Assembly (NCBI GenBank): GCA_009774655.1
Contig: VSOD01000058.1
Coordinates: forward strand, 1 to 14,773
DNA from: Lachnospiraceae bacterium
GTDB lineage: Bacteria > Bacillota_A > Clostridia > Lachnospirales > Lachnospiraceae
Length of the DNA: 14,773 nt
Reading direction: 5' to 3'
Each line of letters opens with the position of its first letter. The first letter of the stretch is position 1. Position numbers and translations under genes: made by a program. Below the pieces are notes generated by a model. That model made no database searches, was not told where the DNA came from, and saw only the letters and a list, made by a program, of their open reading frames with translations. Shown in pieces: positions 6,250 to 13,255 of the stretch.

Positions 6250-7446
6250 TCAGCTTATCTTCTGCCTGCTCTGCAGCATCTGTTTTTTCATCTTCTTCAG
6301 GAAATCCAACGAAAACGGCAGATACGTCTCCAGCGCCCTCAAATATTCTCTGGAAAAGAACTGCTGATTTGCGGCGGCGGTCAGGAGGGAGATTTCCACA
6401 CAGTGTTTCAGGACAAATCCTTTCAGTCCGGGATTGACCGGCTCGAAATCCCGGATCACATGCCAGGAGAACCAAAGCAGGCGGTTGGTGTACTGTTCTA
6501 ACCGCTGTCGGCTTTCCGCTCCCGTCATCAGCGTTTGACTTCCTGCATTCCTGTCTTCTTCGATATCCTGCAGATCGTCCACCAGCTGTAAGAGAAAACC
6601 GAATTTCAGATAGAAGTTCTCTTCATATTCCCGCCAGTCTGTGGCGGCAAAAAGGTAATCCGCCAATACGGAGGTACTCCCTTTGCGGATGGAGATTTCC
6701 AGGATCTGAGCTTCCGTCAGCGGGGTTTTCTGCTGCCGGATACTGTTATTCTGGGCTTCCAGAAGCTCCAGCAGTGTCTCCATGATCTTCTTTCTGGCAG
6801 AACCCTCATATGCCGTCAGGATCATATCCAAAAGACGGCAGGTCTTTTCTTCCAGTGCATTGTGGGGCGTGACGGCTTCGTCTCTTAATTTGGAGGCGAT
6901 CATCCGGTTGTACCGCTCTTTGTCCTGCCGGGTGATCCGGGCGTCGTCAATATAATTGTCGGTATAGGGATAGAGCAGGCTGTATGCCAGAATCGGATCT
7001 CCGGCATGCTGTTCCTTTCCCTGCATATCCAGAATCATGGCGTAGATAAAATAGTTGCGCAGAGTCTGCCAGATCTGTGCCGGACGCAGGGATTCGTCGA
7101 AGGCTCGGACGCTATTAGTAAAGTGTTTTGCCTCACGTTTGAAGGCTTCCAGCTGTTGACGATCCATCCAGTTATAGAGCGAGAGGATTTTTTCCTTTTC
7201 CAGAAGTTCCATGAGATCTGCTTCCAGTTCCTGTTCCAGTGCATCCTGCGCTGCTTTGTCTTTCGGTTTCTGGCGCAGCTTCTTTTGCATTTTCTGGGAA
7301 AAGTCCTGTACGAGCGCTTCATTTTCTTTTTTCTGTGCCGGTGTTATGTGCGGAAAGAGGTCGGTGTTTTCTGCCAGAAAATCCGGAAAACGATCCGGCT
7401 GCGCTTCCCACACTGCTTTGATCTCCTGTGTCTGTAGTTGTCTCAT
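6250..7446 (-). CDS. Class 1 isoprenoid synthase-fold protein
   Basis: A 398-residue, almost wholly helical protein with the two acidic motifs of class 1 isoprenoid synthases: YTDNYIDD (161-168) and GFLLQLVDDLQDIEED (283-298), which is close to the second DDxxD motif of trans-prenyl diphosphate synthases. RKGSTS (254-259) sits where the substrate-binding segment before that motif would be. The first 120 residues are a charged helical extension. The first motif deviates from canonical DDxxD, so the natural reaction (prenyl transfer, cyclisation or head-to-head condensation) cannot be named. ATG 7446 follows GGGGAC in a 5' leader of about 115 bases. It is monocistronic; no other terpenoid genes are nearby. 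Confidence 0.75.
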   Translation of the reverse strand: MRQLQTQEIKAVWEAQPDRFPDFLAENTDLFPHITPAQKKENEALVQDFSQKMQKKLRQKPKDKAAQDALEQELEADLMELLEKEKILSLYNWMDRQQLEAFKREAKHFTNSVRAFDESLRPAQIWQTLRNYFIYAMILDMQGKEQHAGDPILAYSLLYPYTDNYIDDARITRQDKERYNRMIASKLRDEAVTPHNALEEKTCRLLDMILTAYEGSARKKIMETLLELLEAQNNSIRQQKTPLTEAQILEISIRKGSTSVLADYLFAATDWREYEENFYLKFGFLLQLVDDLQDIEEDRNAGSQTLMTGAESRQRLEQYTNRLLWFSWHVIRDFEPVNPGLKGFVLKHCVEISLLTAAANQQFFSREYLRALETYLPFSLDFLKKMKKQMLQSRQKIS

Positions 7447-7842
7447 TGTAGTCCCCGTTTCTTTTTCCTGTTGTTTATGATATCAGGAAAGAAATTTCTT
7501 ATGTCGTTTAGTAAAAGTCTGCAGATTTGCAGGGGTATGGTGTAAATTTTTCGTAATTTCCCTGCACTATTATAGCATACCGGAAACATATGCGGGGAGA
7601 AAATGTGATTGTTTCTTTTCACGGGCCTCGAATTAAGCAACTGTAACGAAGAGCGTTCCCTTATCAGGGAAAACAGTTTTAAATGCAGTAACAATGTGGT
7701 ATATTCAATATAATCAATGACACGATATTATGACTGTAGAGGTGCACCTGCGCGGCAGCACAGCAGAGTGAGGTTACGGTCTGTCACGGCGCAGCAGGAA
7801 TGTGTAGGATATGGATGGACACAGAGAGTAAGGCGGTGAAAT
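7447..7842. other. Divergent intergenic region of 396 bases
   Basis: The left part is the leader of the - strand isoprenoid gene and holds its extended -10 promoter (7569-7574). At 7639-7678 is a nested hairpin: AACTGT/ACAGTT enclosing TTCCCT-TATC-AGGGAA. A TATAAT on the + strand (7709-7714) has no good -35 partner. A 10-base palindrome, AGGTGCACCT, lies at 7740-7749. No RNA gene or convincing ORF was recognised. Confidence 0.5.
7569..7574 (-). promoter_or_regulatory. Extended -10 promoter of the isoprenoid synthase-like gene
   Basis: On the - strand the sequence reads TATGCTATAAT: a perfect -10 box preceded by TG one base upstream, the extended -10 pattern, which can work without a -35 box. 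None is obvious. It would give a leader of about 115 bases. Confidence 0.5.
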
Positions 7843-9555
7843 ATGGCGGAAAAAGCAAGTCTTCCCATTGGGATTGAGGATTACGGACGGATCCGTAGAG
7901 AAGGATTTTACTATGTTGACAAAACGAGACTGATCAAAGATCTTCTGGAGCATACTGCGTATGTAAATCTCTTTACGCGTCCGAGACGGTTTGGTAAAAC
8001 CCTGAATATGAGTATGCTGCAGTATTTCTTTGAGACGGGCAGCGACGGCACGCTTTTTGAGGGGCTGGAGATTGCCGGGGAGAAGGAACTTTGTGACAAA
8101 TATATGGGAAAATTTCCGGTCATTTCAATCAGCTTAAAAGAGGTGGGAGGAGAGGATCTCGAAGCGGCAAAAAGGATTCTGCGTTCGGTTATTGGCGATG
8201 AGGCGATCAGATTCCCGTTTCTTTCGGAGAGCGAAAGATTGACGGAAATAGAGCGTCAGCAGTACCGGAAACTTGTGGAACTGGATCACAACGGTGAATA
8301 TGCAATGTCGGATGAGCTTTTATCGAAAAGCCTTCTGACATTATCCCGTTTTCTGCAAAAGCATTATGAACAGAGTACGATCATATTGATCGATGAATAT
8401 GATGTGCCGCTTGATAAGGCATACCAGGCTGGGTATTATGACGCCATGGTTGAGCTGATCAGGAATCTGTTTGGAAGAGCCCTTAAGACAAACAGCAGCC
8501 TGCATTTTGCGGTTTTGACCGGATGCCTGCGGATCTCCAAGGAAAGTATCTTTACCGGTTTCAATAACTTTAATGTATATACGGTAAAGGATGTACAGTA
8601 TAATGAGTATTTTGGATTTTCAGATGCAGAAGTAAAAGAAATGCTTGCATACTACGGATTTTTGGAGAAATTTGATATCGTTAAGGAATGGTATGACGGT
8701 TACCGCTTTGGTGAATTGGAAGTATACTGCCCGTGGGATGTGGTGAGCTACTGCCATGCGCTCAGGATGCATTCGTCTGTGATGCCGCAGAACTATTGGG
8801 TAAATACAAGCAGCAACAGCATCATCAGGAAATTCATAGAGAAGGCGGACGCAACTGCCAGAGATGAAATCGAGCTGCTGATCAGTGGTGAACGAATTTA
8901 TAAAAAAGTACGGCAGGAATTGACATACAGAGATCTGGATTCCAGAGCCGATAACCTATGGAGCATTCTTTTTGCGGCGGGTTATCTGACACAGTGTGGA
9001 CAGGACGAGGGAGGGAGGACCGCACTGGCCATTCCAAACAGGGAAATACAGTGGATTTTTAGAGAACAGATACAGGAATGGTTTGAAACGGAGTCGAAAA
9101 GGGATATGCAGAAGCTGGAGCGTTTTTGCAGGGCATTTGAGGAACATGATGCAGCTGCTATAGAGAAAGGGTTTACGGCATACCTGCGAAAGACGATCAG
9201 TATCCGTGACGTCAGTGTCCGGAAGGAAATGAAAGAGAATTTTTATCACGGAATCCTGCTGGGGTTGTTTGCCGGCATGGAGGGATGGAAAGTCAAGTCC
9301 AATGCTGAGGCCGGTGAGGGCTACAGCGATATCATCGTAGAGGTTGAGGAGAAGGAGATCGGCATCATCATAGAATGTAAATATGCCGAACAGGCGGCAT
9401 TTGATGATGCCTGCAGGGCGGCGCTTAAGCAGATCGAGGACAGGAATTATGCGGAACGTCTGGCTGACGACGGCATGACCAGGATACACAAATATGGGAT
9501 TGCATGTTACAAAAAACGCTGCAAAGTAATGACAATGGTGTCAGATCGTATTTAG
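7843..9555 (+). CDS. AAA-ATPase-like and PD-(D/E)XK nuclease domain protein
   Basis: A 570-residue protein of the family widespread in gut anaerobes (Pfam PF09820 followed by PF08011). The N-terminal AAA-like domain starts with LPIGIEDYGRIRREGFYYVDKT and carries a P-loop variant RPRRFGKTLN (46-55), a Walker B-like ILIDEYD (181-187) and VLTGCLRISKESIFTG (224-239). The C-terminal nuclease-like domain has FYHG (467-470), then GYSDIIVE (Asp496) and IIIECKY (Glu511, Lys513), which together form an intact PD-(D/E)XK core. The role is not established; mobile-element or defence-related functions are suggested for the family. ATG 7843 follows a loose site (AAGGCGGTG). It appears to be a single gene. 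These genes are often multicopy, so close paralogues in the genome are likely. Confidence 0.88.
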   Translation: MAEKASLPIGIEDYGRIRREGFYYVDKTRLIKDLLEHTAYVNLFTRPRRFGKTLNMSMLQYFFETGSDGTLFEGLEIAGEKELCDKYMGKFPVISISLKEVGGEDLEAAKRILRSVIGDEAIRFPFLSESERLTEIERQQYRKLVELDHNGEYAMSDELLSKSLLTLSRFLQKHYEQSTIILIDEYDVPLDKAYQAGYYDAMVELIRNLFGRALKTNSSLHFAVLTGCLRISKESIFTGFNNFNVYTVKDVQYNEYFGFSDAEVKEMLAYYGFLEKFDIVKEWYDGYRFGELEVYCPWDVVSYCHALRMHSSVMPQNYWVNTSSNSIIRKFIEKADATARDEIELLISGERIYKKVRQELTYRDLDSRADNLWSILFAAGYLTQCGQDEGGRTALAIPNREIQWIFREQIQEWFETESKRDMQKLERFCRAFEEHDAAAIEKGFTAYLRKTISIRDVSVRKEMKENFYHGILLGLFAGMEGWKVKSNAEAGEGYSDIIVEVEEKEIGIIIECKYAEQAAFDDACRAALKQIEDRNYAERLADDGMTRIHKYGIACYKKRCKVMTMVSDRI

Positions 9556-9602
9556 CATCTGGGTCAAAATGCTGTTACCCATGCACACCGGCCGGTTAGA
9601 AA

Positions 9603-9631
9603 TTGATTTAATCTGCGGATAATGGTACTAT
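9603..9631 (+). promoter_or_regulatory. Promoter of the CD3324-family gene and its leader
   Basis: TTGATT (9603-9608) and TACTAT (9626-9631) with 17-base spacing. A second TACTAT (9636-9641) follows. Transcription from here would include the short upstream ORF at 9673 and its hairpin. Confidence 0.5.
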
Positions 9632-9672
9632 AGGATACTATAAGGAAGGAATTTGGGAAGGGGGATTTCTAT

Positions 9673-9699
9673 ATGAGAAGATATGTTATGTCTGCATAG
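9673..9699 (+). CDS. Eight-codon leader ORF (MRRYVMSA)
   Basis: A short frame with an AAGGGG site (9658-9663) nine bases before its ATG. It ends GCA-TAG, and that stop lies within the left arm of the hairpin at 9696-9737. A leader of identical length and ending is found at 11024, before the DUF1062 gene. A ribosome reading it would open or stall at the hairpin, which suggests translational or transcriptional attenuation of the downstream gene. This is inferred from position and recurrence only. Confidence 0.45.
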   Translation: MRRYVMSA

Positions 9700-9737
9700 C
9701 ACTGGCTATTGCAAGGAATTGTTATAGCCAATGCTAT
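9696..9737 (+). promoter_or_regulatory. Leader hairpin, copy 1 of a repeated element
   Basis: ATAGCACTGGCTAT (9696-9709) pairs with ATAGCCAATGCTAT (9724-9737) at 13 of 14 positions, with a 14-base loop. It shares GCATAGCA, then TGGCTATTGCAA, and a right arm ATAGCC-N-ATGC with the element at 11045-11097. The downstream ribosome binding site (AGGGAGG, 9755-9761) is outside the stem. Confidence 0.7.
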
Positions 9738-9766
9738 TCCCGGCAATAAATTTCAGGGAGGCAGAC

Positions 9767-10039
9767 ATGGGCTATAGGAGAGCAGAAGAAATTCTGCCAA
9801 ATGAGATAATAGAGTTGATACAGCAGTATGTTGACGGAACCAGTATCTATATCCCGCGCAAGACATCACACAGGCAGGGATGGGGAACCGGTACACAGAT
9901 CAGGCAGGAGCTTTCGCGGCGTGACAGACAGATTTACGAGGAGTATCTTGCGGGAAGCAGGGTTGGGGAATTAGCCTGCAAATATTATCTGTCAGAAAAA
10001 AGCATACAGCGTATCCTGAGAATACAAAAGTATTCTTGA
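9767..10039 (+). CDS. CD3324-family small HTH protein
   Basis: A 90-residue protein whose sequence (GYRRAEEILPNEIIELIQQY, IYIPRK, WG-TGT, YYLSEKSIQRIL) fits the CD3324-type family of clostridia, related to the Mor-type DNA-binding fold. A helix-turn-helix-like stretch occupies about residues 63-85 (GSRVGELACKYYLSEKSIQR). A transcription factor role is likely by fold, but the target is unknown. ATG 9767 is preceded by AGGGAGG with a 5-base spacer; the in-frame ATG 9731 lies inside the hairpin arm and has no site. An intrinsic terminator follows about 55 bases after the stop, so this is a one-gene transcript with a regulated-looking leader. Confidence 0.8.
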   Translation: MGYRRAEEILPNEIIELIQQYVDGTSIYIPRKTSHRQGWGTGTQIRQELSRRDRQIYEEYLAGSRVGELACKYYLSEKSIQRILRIQKYS

Positions 10040-10093
10040 AAAATAAGGAAGCAACGGGCATATCCCTGGTCGGATAGCGTGTTGTTCGTACAG

Positions 10094-10129
10094 GATGAGC
10101 CGGCATATGGAAGCGGCTCATCTTTTTTT
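10094..10129 (+). terminator. Intrinsic terminator after the CD3324-family gene
   Basis: GATGAGCCG (10094-10102) pairs perfectly with CGGCTCATC (10114-10122) across an 11-base loop and is followed by seven T residues. Confidence 0.9.
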
Positions 10130-10230
10130 GTAAAAATGCGTGAGGTGGATGGCAGGATGAAAATATGCTGCGCTATACCACAAAGGAAACAGCAGTCTGC
10201 GTACAACAGAGTTGTGGAAGGAGGAACTGT

Positions 10231-10256
10231 CATAGAATCCGGAGCAGGATTCTATG
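10231..10256 (+). promoter_or_regulatory. Hairpin in front of the methyltransferase gene
   Basis: CATAGAATC (10231-10239) and GATTCTATG (10248-10256) form a perfect 9-bp stem with an 8-base loop, CGGAGCAG, ending 11 bases before the methyltransferase start. A strong AAGGAGG sequence (10218-10224) lies just upstream with no standard start codon at the right distance; GGAG in the loop could act as a weak site. It could be an operator or a translational control hairpin; function unknown. Confidence 0.5.
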
Positions 10257-10267
10257 GTTAACATGCC

Positions 10268-10972
10268 ATGGTGGGATCATCGAAAGAATACATGCAGAAT
10301 TTAAAACAATGGCTTCGGGATACGGCAGATACGCCGCTGGAAGAAATGTCAGATTTCTTTACGAAGCGGCTGGATGATTACGAAGAGCATATGTCGAACT
10401 GGGAGGAATCTTATCGGATATTTGCCGAAAACCTGCCTTTAAGATGCGAAAACATTTTAGACTTGGGGTGCGGAACCGGCCTGGAACTGGATAAGATCTG
10501 GCAGATCAATCCGCAGATTGAAGTGACAGGGGTAGATCTGTGTGCTGATATGCTGGCCAAACTGCTTGCAAAACATCATGACAAACCTCTCACCACAATA
10601 TGTGAGGATTACTTTCAATATGAGTTTGGCTATGATAAATGGGATGCCGTCATATCCTTTGAGAGCCTGCATCATTTCCTGCCGGAACGCAAAAGGGAAT
10701 TGTACCGGAAGATCTGCCGCAGCCTGAAAGAACAGGGCGTTTTTATCGTGGGAGATTACATTGCCTGCTGCGACGAAGAAGAGGAGCTTCTGCGCACTGT
10801 GTATTTGGACAAAAGAAAACGGTCGGCAATACCGGCCGATTGTTACGTGCATTTTGATATTCCCCTGACGTTGGAGCATGAAAAAGAATTGCTGCAAAGC
10901 GCAGGATTTGTGATCGAAAAAGTACTGGATGGCAACGCAACGATACTGATAGCGGGCAAAGGGGAACTGTGA
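10268..10972 (+). CDS. Class I SAM-dependent methyltransferase
   Basis: A 234-residue cytoplasmic methyltransferase. Motif I is NILDLGCGTGLELDKI (62-77), the acidic end of strand 2 is VTGVD (86-90), and the DAVISFESLHHF segment contains the post-motif strand 4. The N-terminal WLRDTADTPLEEMSDFFTKRLDDYEEHM is a helical cap found in a common clostridial subgroup of unknown substrate. Starts at ATG 10268, GTG 10271 and ATG 10292 are all in frame; none has a strong ribosome binding site. I kept 10268 because KEYMQNLKQWL looks native. It lies after a terminator and a 9-bp hairpin, so it probably has its own promoter, which I could not find. It may be cotranscribed with the DUF1062 gene. Confidence 0.82.
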   Translation: MVGSSKEYMQNLKQWLRDTADTPLEEMSDFFTKRLDDYEEHMSNWEESYRIFAENLPLRCENILDLGCGTGLELDKIWQINPQIEVTGVDLCADMLAKLLAKHHDKPLTTICEDYFQYEFGYDKWDAVISFESLHHFLPERKRELYRKICRSLKEQGVFIVGDYIACCDEEEELLRTVYLDKRKRSAIPADCYVHFDIPLTLEHEKELLQSAGFVIEKVLDGNATILIAGKGEL

Positions 10973-11023
10973 CCGTTCTGACGGAGCGATTTTGATATTA
11001 TAACGAAAGGAGAGACAGTCTTT

Positions 11024-11050
11024 ATGACTACACCCGATTATTTTGCATAG
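11024..11050 (+). CDS. Eight-codon leader ORF (MTTPDYFA)
   Basis: A short frame with AAAGGAG (11006-11012) 11 bases upstream of its ATG. It ends GCA-TAG at the base of the hairpin that follows. It matches the leader at 9673 in length, terminal codons and position relative to the hairpin, while the other residues differ. Recurrence argues against chance. A role in attenuation upstream of the DUF1062 gene is inferred. Confidence 0.45.
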   Translation: MTTPDYFA

Positions 11051-11097
11051 CATGGCTATTGCAAAAAACAGGATGAAATAATGTGATAGCCCATGCA
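11045..11097 (+). promoter_or_regulatory. Leader hairpin, copy 2 of a repeated element
   Basis: GCATGGCTAT (11050-11059) pairs with ATAGCCCATGC (11086-11096) with one bulged base, across a 26-base A-rich loop. The shared pieces with copy 1 (9694-9737) are GCATAGCA, TGGCTATTGCAA and ATAGCC-N-ATGC. The bases that differ keep the stem paired, which suggests the structure matters. A ribosome binding site for the DUF1062 gene follows at 11115-11120. Confidence 0.6.
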
Positions 11098-11126
11098 TCG
11101 TGATATGGAATGAACGGGAGATGCAA

Positions 11127-11699
11127 ATGAGCTATTTAAGGAAAATTGAATATGAAATTGTCCTGAAAGATTCCTTTTGGGTGATCAGGAGCTGTCCGAA
11201 ATGTGGCAGAAAGACGCATTTTAGAAACACAAATAAATTCCGCATCAATGCCAATGGCAATAAACTGGATGTCTGGCTGATCTATCATTGTACGGAATGT
11301 AAACACACGCTCAATATAGCCATTTATGAACGGAAGAAGGTTTCTTCGATACCAAAAGAAGAATATCAATGTTTTCTGGAAAATGATGAAACGCTGGCGG
11401 AAATGTATGGCAAAAGGATGCAGCTGTTTCGGACAAATAAAGTGGACATTGATCCTGACAAACTGCATTATGAATTTGTAAAGCAGCATGAGACTATGGA
11501 AAACTGTGAATTTGGAGAGCAGGTTGTGATCACGATAAACAATCCCTGTCAATTAAAGATTCATCCGCAAAAGCAAATTGCCATGGTTTTGGGATTGTCT
11601 CGAAGTCAGGTTAAAAGTCTGCTCGAGAAGGGGGATATAGGCCTGAAGGCAGAAGTGCCTCAGACTGTTACTTTCAGTGTTAACGCCTGCCGGATTTAA
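11127..11699 (+). CDS. DUF1062 zinc-ribbon protein
   Basis: A 190-residue protein of the DUF1062 family. CPKC (23-26) and CTEC (55-58) would bind zinc. The block FRINANGNKLDVWLIYHC between them is the family signature. The C-terminal part, with MVLGLSRSQVKSLLEKGDI, suggests a DNA- or RNA-interacting helical end. Function is unknown. The start at 11127 has CGGGAG six bases upstream; ATG 11121 is too close to that site and GTG 11100 lies next to the hairpin arm. The gene is preceded by the eight-codon leader and hairpin and followed by a strong bidirectional hairpin. Confidence 0.85.
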   Translation: MSYLRKIEYEIVLKDSFWVIRSCPKCGRKTHFRNTNKFRINANGNKLDVWLIYHCTECKHTLNIAIYERKKVSSIPKEEYQCFLENDETLAEMYGKRMQLFRTNKVDIDPDKLHYEFVKQHETMENCEFGEQVVITINNPCQLKIHPQKQIAMVLGLSRSQVKSLLEKGDIGLKAEVPQTVTFSVNACRI

Positions 11700-11725
11700 A
11701 TGCTGTAAACGGCGGCAATGTTAGA

Positions 11726-11761
11726 AACGGCGGTTTTGATACGGATTTCAAAACCGCCGTT
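11726..11761. terminator. Bidirectional terminator hairpin
   Basis: AACGGCGGTTTTGA (11726-11739) and TCAAAACCGCCGTT (11748-11761) form a perfect 14-bp stem with an 8-base loop between the convergent DUF1062 and alpha/beta hydrolase genes. No T-run follows outside the stem, but the stem carries its own A/T tract, so it may serve both strands. Confidence 0.75.
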
Positions 11762-11780
11762 AACCATTAATATCCTGGTT

Positions 11781-12584
11781 CTAATCCCTGCAGAGAATAC
11801 TGTGCTCCTCCCAAAAATCCTGCAGCACTTCATTGAATTTCTGCGGTACATCCATATTCACGCAGTGCCCGGCATCATCAAAGATGACCATCCTGCTTTG
11901 CGGCTCTGCTTTCTTCCACATCTCTACGGCGCTCAGTTCCATTGGCAGATCGTATTTCCCACACCCGATCAGCAGTGGATATGTTCTGGGTGCCGTCTCT
12001 TGTCTGTTTACCATACTGCCCAGAGAGGACAGATATTGAAAGGATCTCTTTGGAAACCGGATATTCATAGCGTAGAATTGATCCTGCGCCTGTTGCGTAT
12101 AGGCGGATATTTTCCTGTTTGCCCGGGCAAACCATTTGATAGAGACCAGGGCTTTCAGCATCATAAGCATCTGGGATGCGAAATTTTCTTTCTGCATTCC
12201 GGGGTCAAAATGATTGATATCGTAGCCGCCGAAGCAGGCAAGGGAACTGACCGCGTCAGGATACCTGTTTGCAAAATCCTGTGCCAGGACGGCTCCCAGA
12301 GAAACGCCGACAATGTGCACTTTCTCTATTTTTTCCTTTTTCAGGATATCGTATATCCAGAGGGACATTTTATTGATGCTGTCGCCCCTTCTGGTGTCGG
12401 TTGACTGTCCGTGCCCGATGAGATCGACTGCCAGCACGTTATAACTGTCTTTGAAATACGCCGTTTGTGCGTCAAACATTCTGTGATCCACAAATGCGGC
12501 ATGGAGAAAGAGAACCCATTCCCTGTGGTCGCGTCCGCTGATATAATAAGTAATTGGCGAGTTGTCTGCTCTGAATGACTGCAT
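11781..12584 (-). CDS. Alpha/beta hydrolase
   Basis: A 267-residue alpha/beta-fold hydrolase. The oxyanion region is LHAAFVDHRMF (27-37), the nucleophile elbow is GVSLGA (Ser95), the acid is Asp212 in GKYDLP and the base is His240 in DDAGHCVN: a full catalytic triad. VDLIGHGQST (53-62) is the usual loop after strand 4. The cap region (about 125-190) is helical. No signal peptide, so cytoplasmic. The substrate is unknown; the family covers esterases, lactonases and C-C bond hydrolases. ATG 12584 follows GGGGACG. The gene stands alone, with a TATAAT about 40 bases upstream. Confidence 0.87.
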   Translation of the reverse strand: MQSFRADNSPITYYISGRDHREWVLFLHAAFVDHRMFDAQTAYFKDSYNVLAVDLIGHGQSTDTRRGDSINKMSLWIYDILKKEKIEKVHIVGVSLGAVLAQDFANRYPDAVSSLACFGGYDINHFDPGMQKENFASQMLMMLKALVSIKWFARANRKISAYTQQAQDQFYAMNIRFPKRSFQYLSSLGSMVNRQETAPRTYPLLIGCGKYDLPMELSAVEMWKKAEPQSRMVIFDDAGHCVNMDVPQKFNEVLQDFWEEHSILCRD

Positions 12585-12624
12585 TTTTTCGTCCCCGTTT
12601 CCTTGATAAATGTATGATAAAAAA

Positions 12625-12630
12625 ATTATA
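12625..12630 (-). promoter_or_regulatory. -10 box of the alpha/beta hydrolase gene
   Basis: TATAAT on the - strand, about 41 bases before the start codon. The -35 region (TTTATT at 17 bases) is weak. Confidence 0.4.
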
Positions 12631-12787
12631 CCGTATGAAGACGGGGAAATAAAGAAGCAAATAATTATTACAAATAGTTTGTGACAAAAAGAGGGGCTGG
12701 CGCGTCTTATCTATGAGATCTCAAGATTGCAACATCACACGGAAGCTATAGCAAACTTACATAACAACGCAGAAAGGAGATGCATTC

Positions 12788-13252
12788 ATGTATGATGTGA
12801 TGGAATTGTTCCAGCTCTATAAGGATGATGTCTACAGGCTGGCGGTCAGTTACACCCATTCCATCCAGGATGCGGAAGATGTCTGTCAGACGGTCTTTCT
12901 GAAACTGATGGAGCAGAGCAGCCTGACGCCCGGCAGGGAGAAGGCATGGCTGATGCAGGTGACGGCCAACCAGTGCCGGAGTCTCCTGCGCTCTGTCTGG
13001 AGGAAAAGGACGGGGCCGTTTGAAGAAGCACACAGGGAAGAGATTGTGTTTGAACAGCCCGCACAGAGTGATGTCTGGGAATGTATCGGCGGGCTGAAAC
13101 CCAAATATCGTATCGTCGTCTATCTTTTCTATTATGAAGGATATACGGTCCGGGAAATCGGAGAGATACTACATATTTCTGACAGTGCTGTCACAACACG
13201 AATGTCGCGGGCAAGGAGGATATTGGAGGAAGCGTTAAAGGAGGAGGTCTGA
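12788..13252 (+). CDS. ECF-type RNA polymerase sigma factor
   Basis: A 154-residue sigma-70 family protein with region 2 (about residues 7-72, including DAEDVCQTVFLKL at 28-40, the core-binding and -10 recognition helix) and region 4 (about 97-150, including YTVREIGEILHISDSAVTTRMSR, the -35-binding HTH). Regions 1 and 3 are absent, as in ECF sigmas. ATG 12788 has AAAGGAG seven bases upstream. The end nearly touches the next gene, a membrane protein of anti-sigma type, so the pair is a sigma/anti-sigma unit responding to an envelope or external signal. No autoregulatory ECF promoter was recognised in the 200 bases upstream. Confidence 0.92.
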   Translation: MYDVMELFQLYKDDVYRLAVSYTHSIQDAEDVCQTVFLKLMEQSSLTPGREKAWLMQVTANQCRSLLRSVWRKRTGPFEEAHREEIVFEQPAQSDVWECIGGLKPKYRIVVYLFYYEGYTVREIGEILHISDSAVTTRMSRARRILEEALKEEV

Positions 13253-13255
13253 TTG

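Noticed and set aside
7449..7459. GAAACGGGGAC in the leader of the isoprenoid gene, repeated before the hydrolase at about 12590-12600 (both - strand)
   Set aside because: It contains the ribosome binding site in both cases, and an 11-base match without more copies is not evidence of shared regulation.
7443..7694. 83-codon - strand frame in the leader of the isoprenoid gene
   Set aside because: No family features and no ribosome binding site, and it starts upstream of the likely transcription start near 7562.
7709..7714. TATAAT as a promoter of the AAA-ATPase-like gene
   Set aside because: No fitting -35 box at 16-18 bases, and AT-rich sequence around it makes chance likely.
9587..9596. Palindrome ACCGGCCGGT after the AAA-ATPase-like gene
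   Set aside because: Short, no loop and no T-run; not enough for a terminator or operator call.
10079..10261. 60-codon + strand frame between the CD3324 gene and the methyltransferase
   Set aside because: It runs through the intrinsic terminator and the 9-bp hairpin and has no convincing protein character.
11718..12404. 228-codon + strand frame opposite the alpha/beta hydrolase
   Set aside because: The - strand frame carries a full catalytic triad; the + frame has no recognisable features and begins inside the terminator hairpin.
12472..12687. 71-codon - strand frame overlapping the hydrolase start
   Set aside because: It is a shadow frame that spans the hydrolase promoter and has no recognisable domain.
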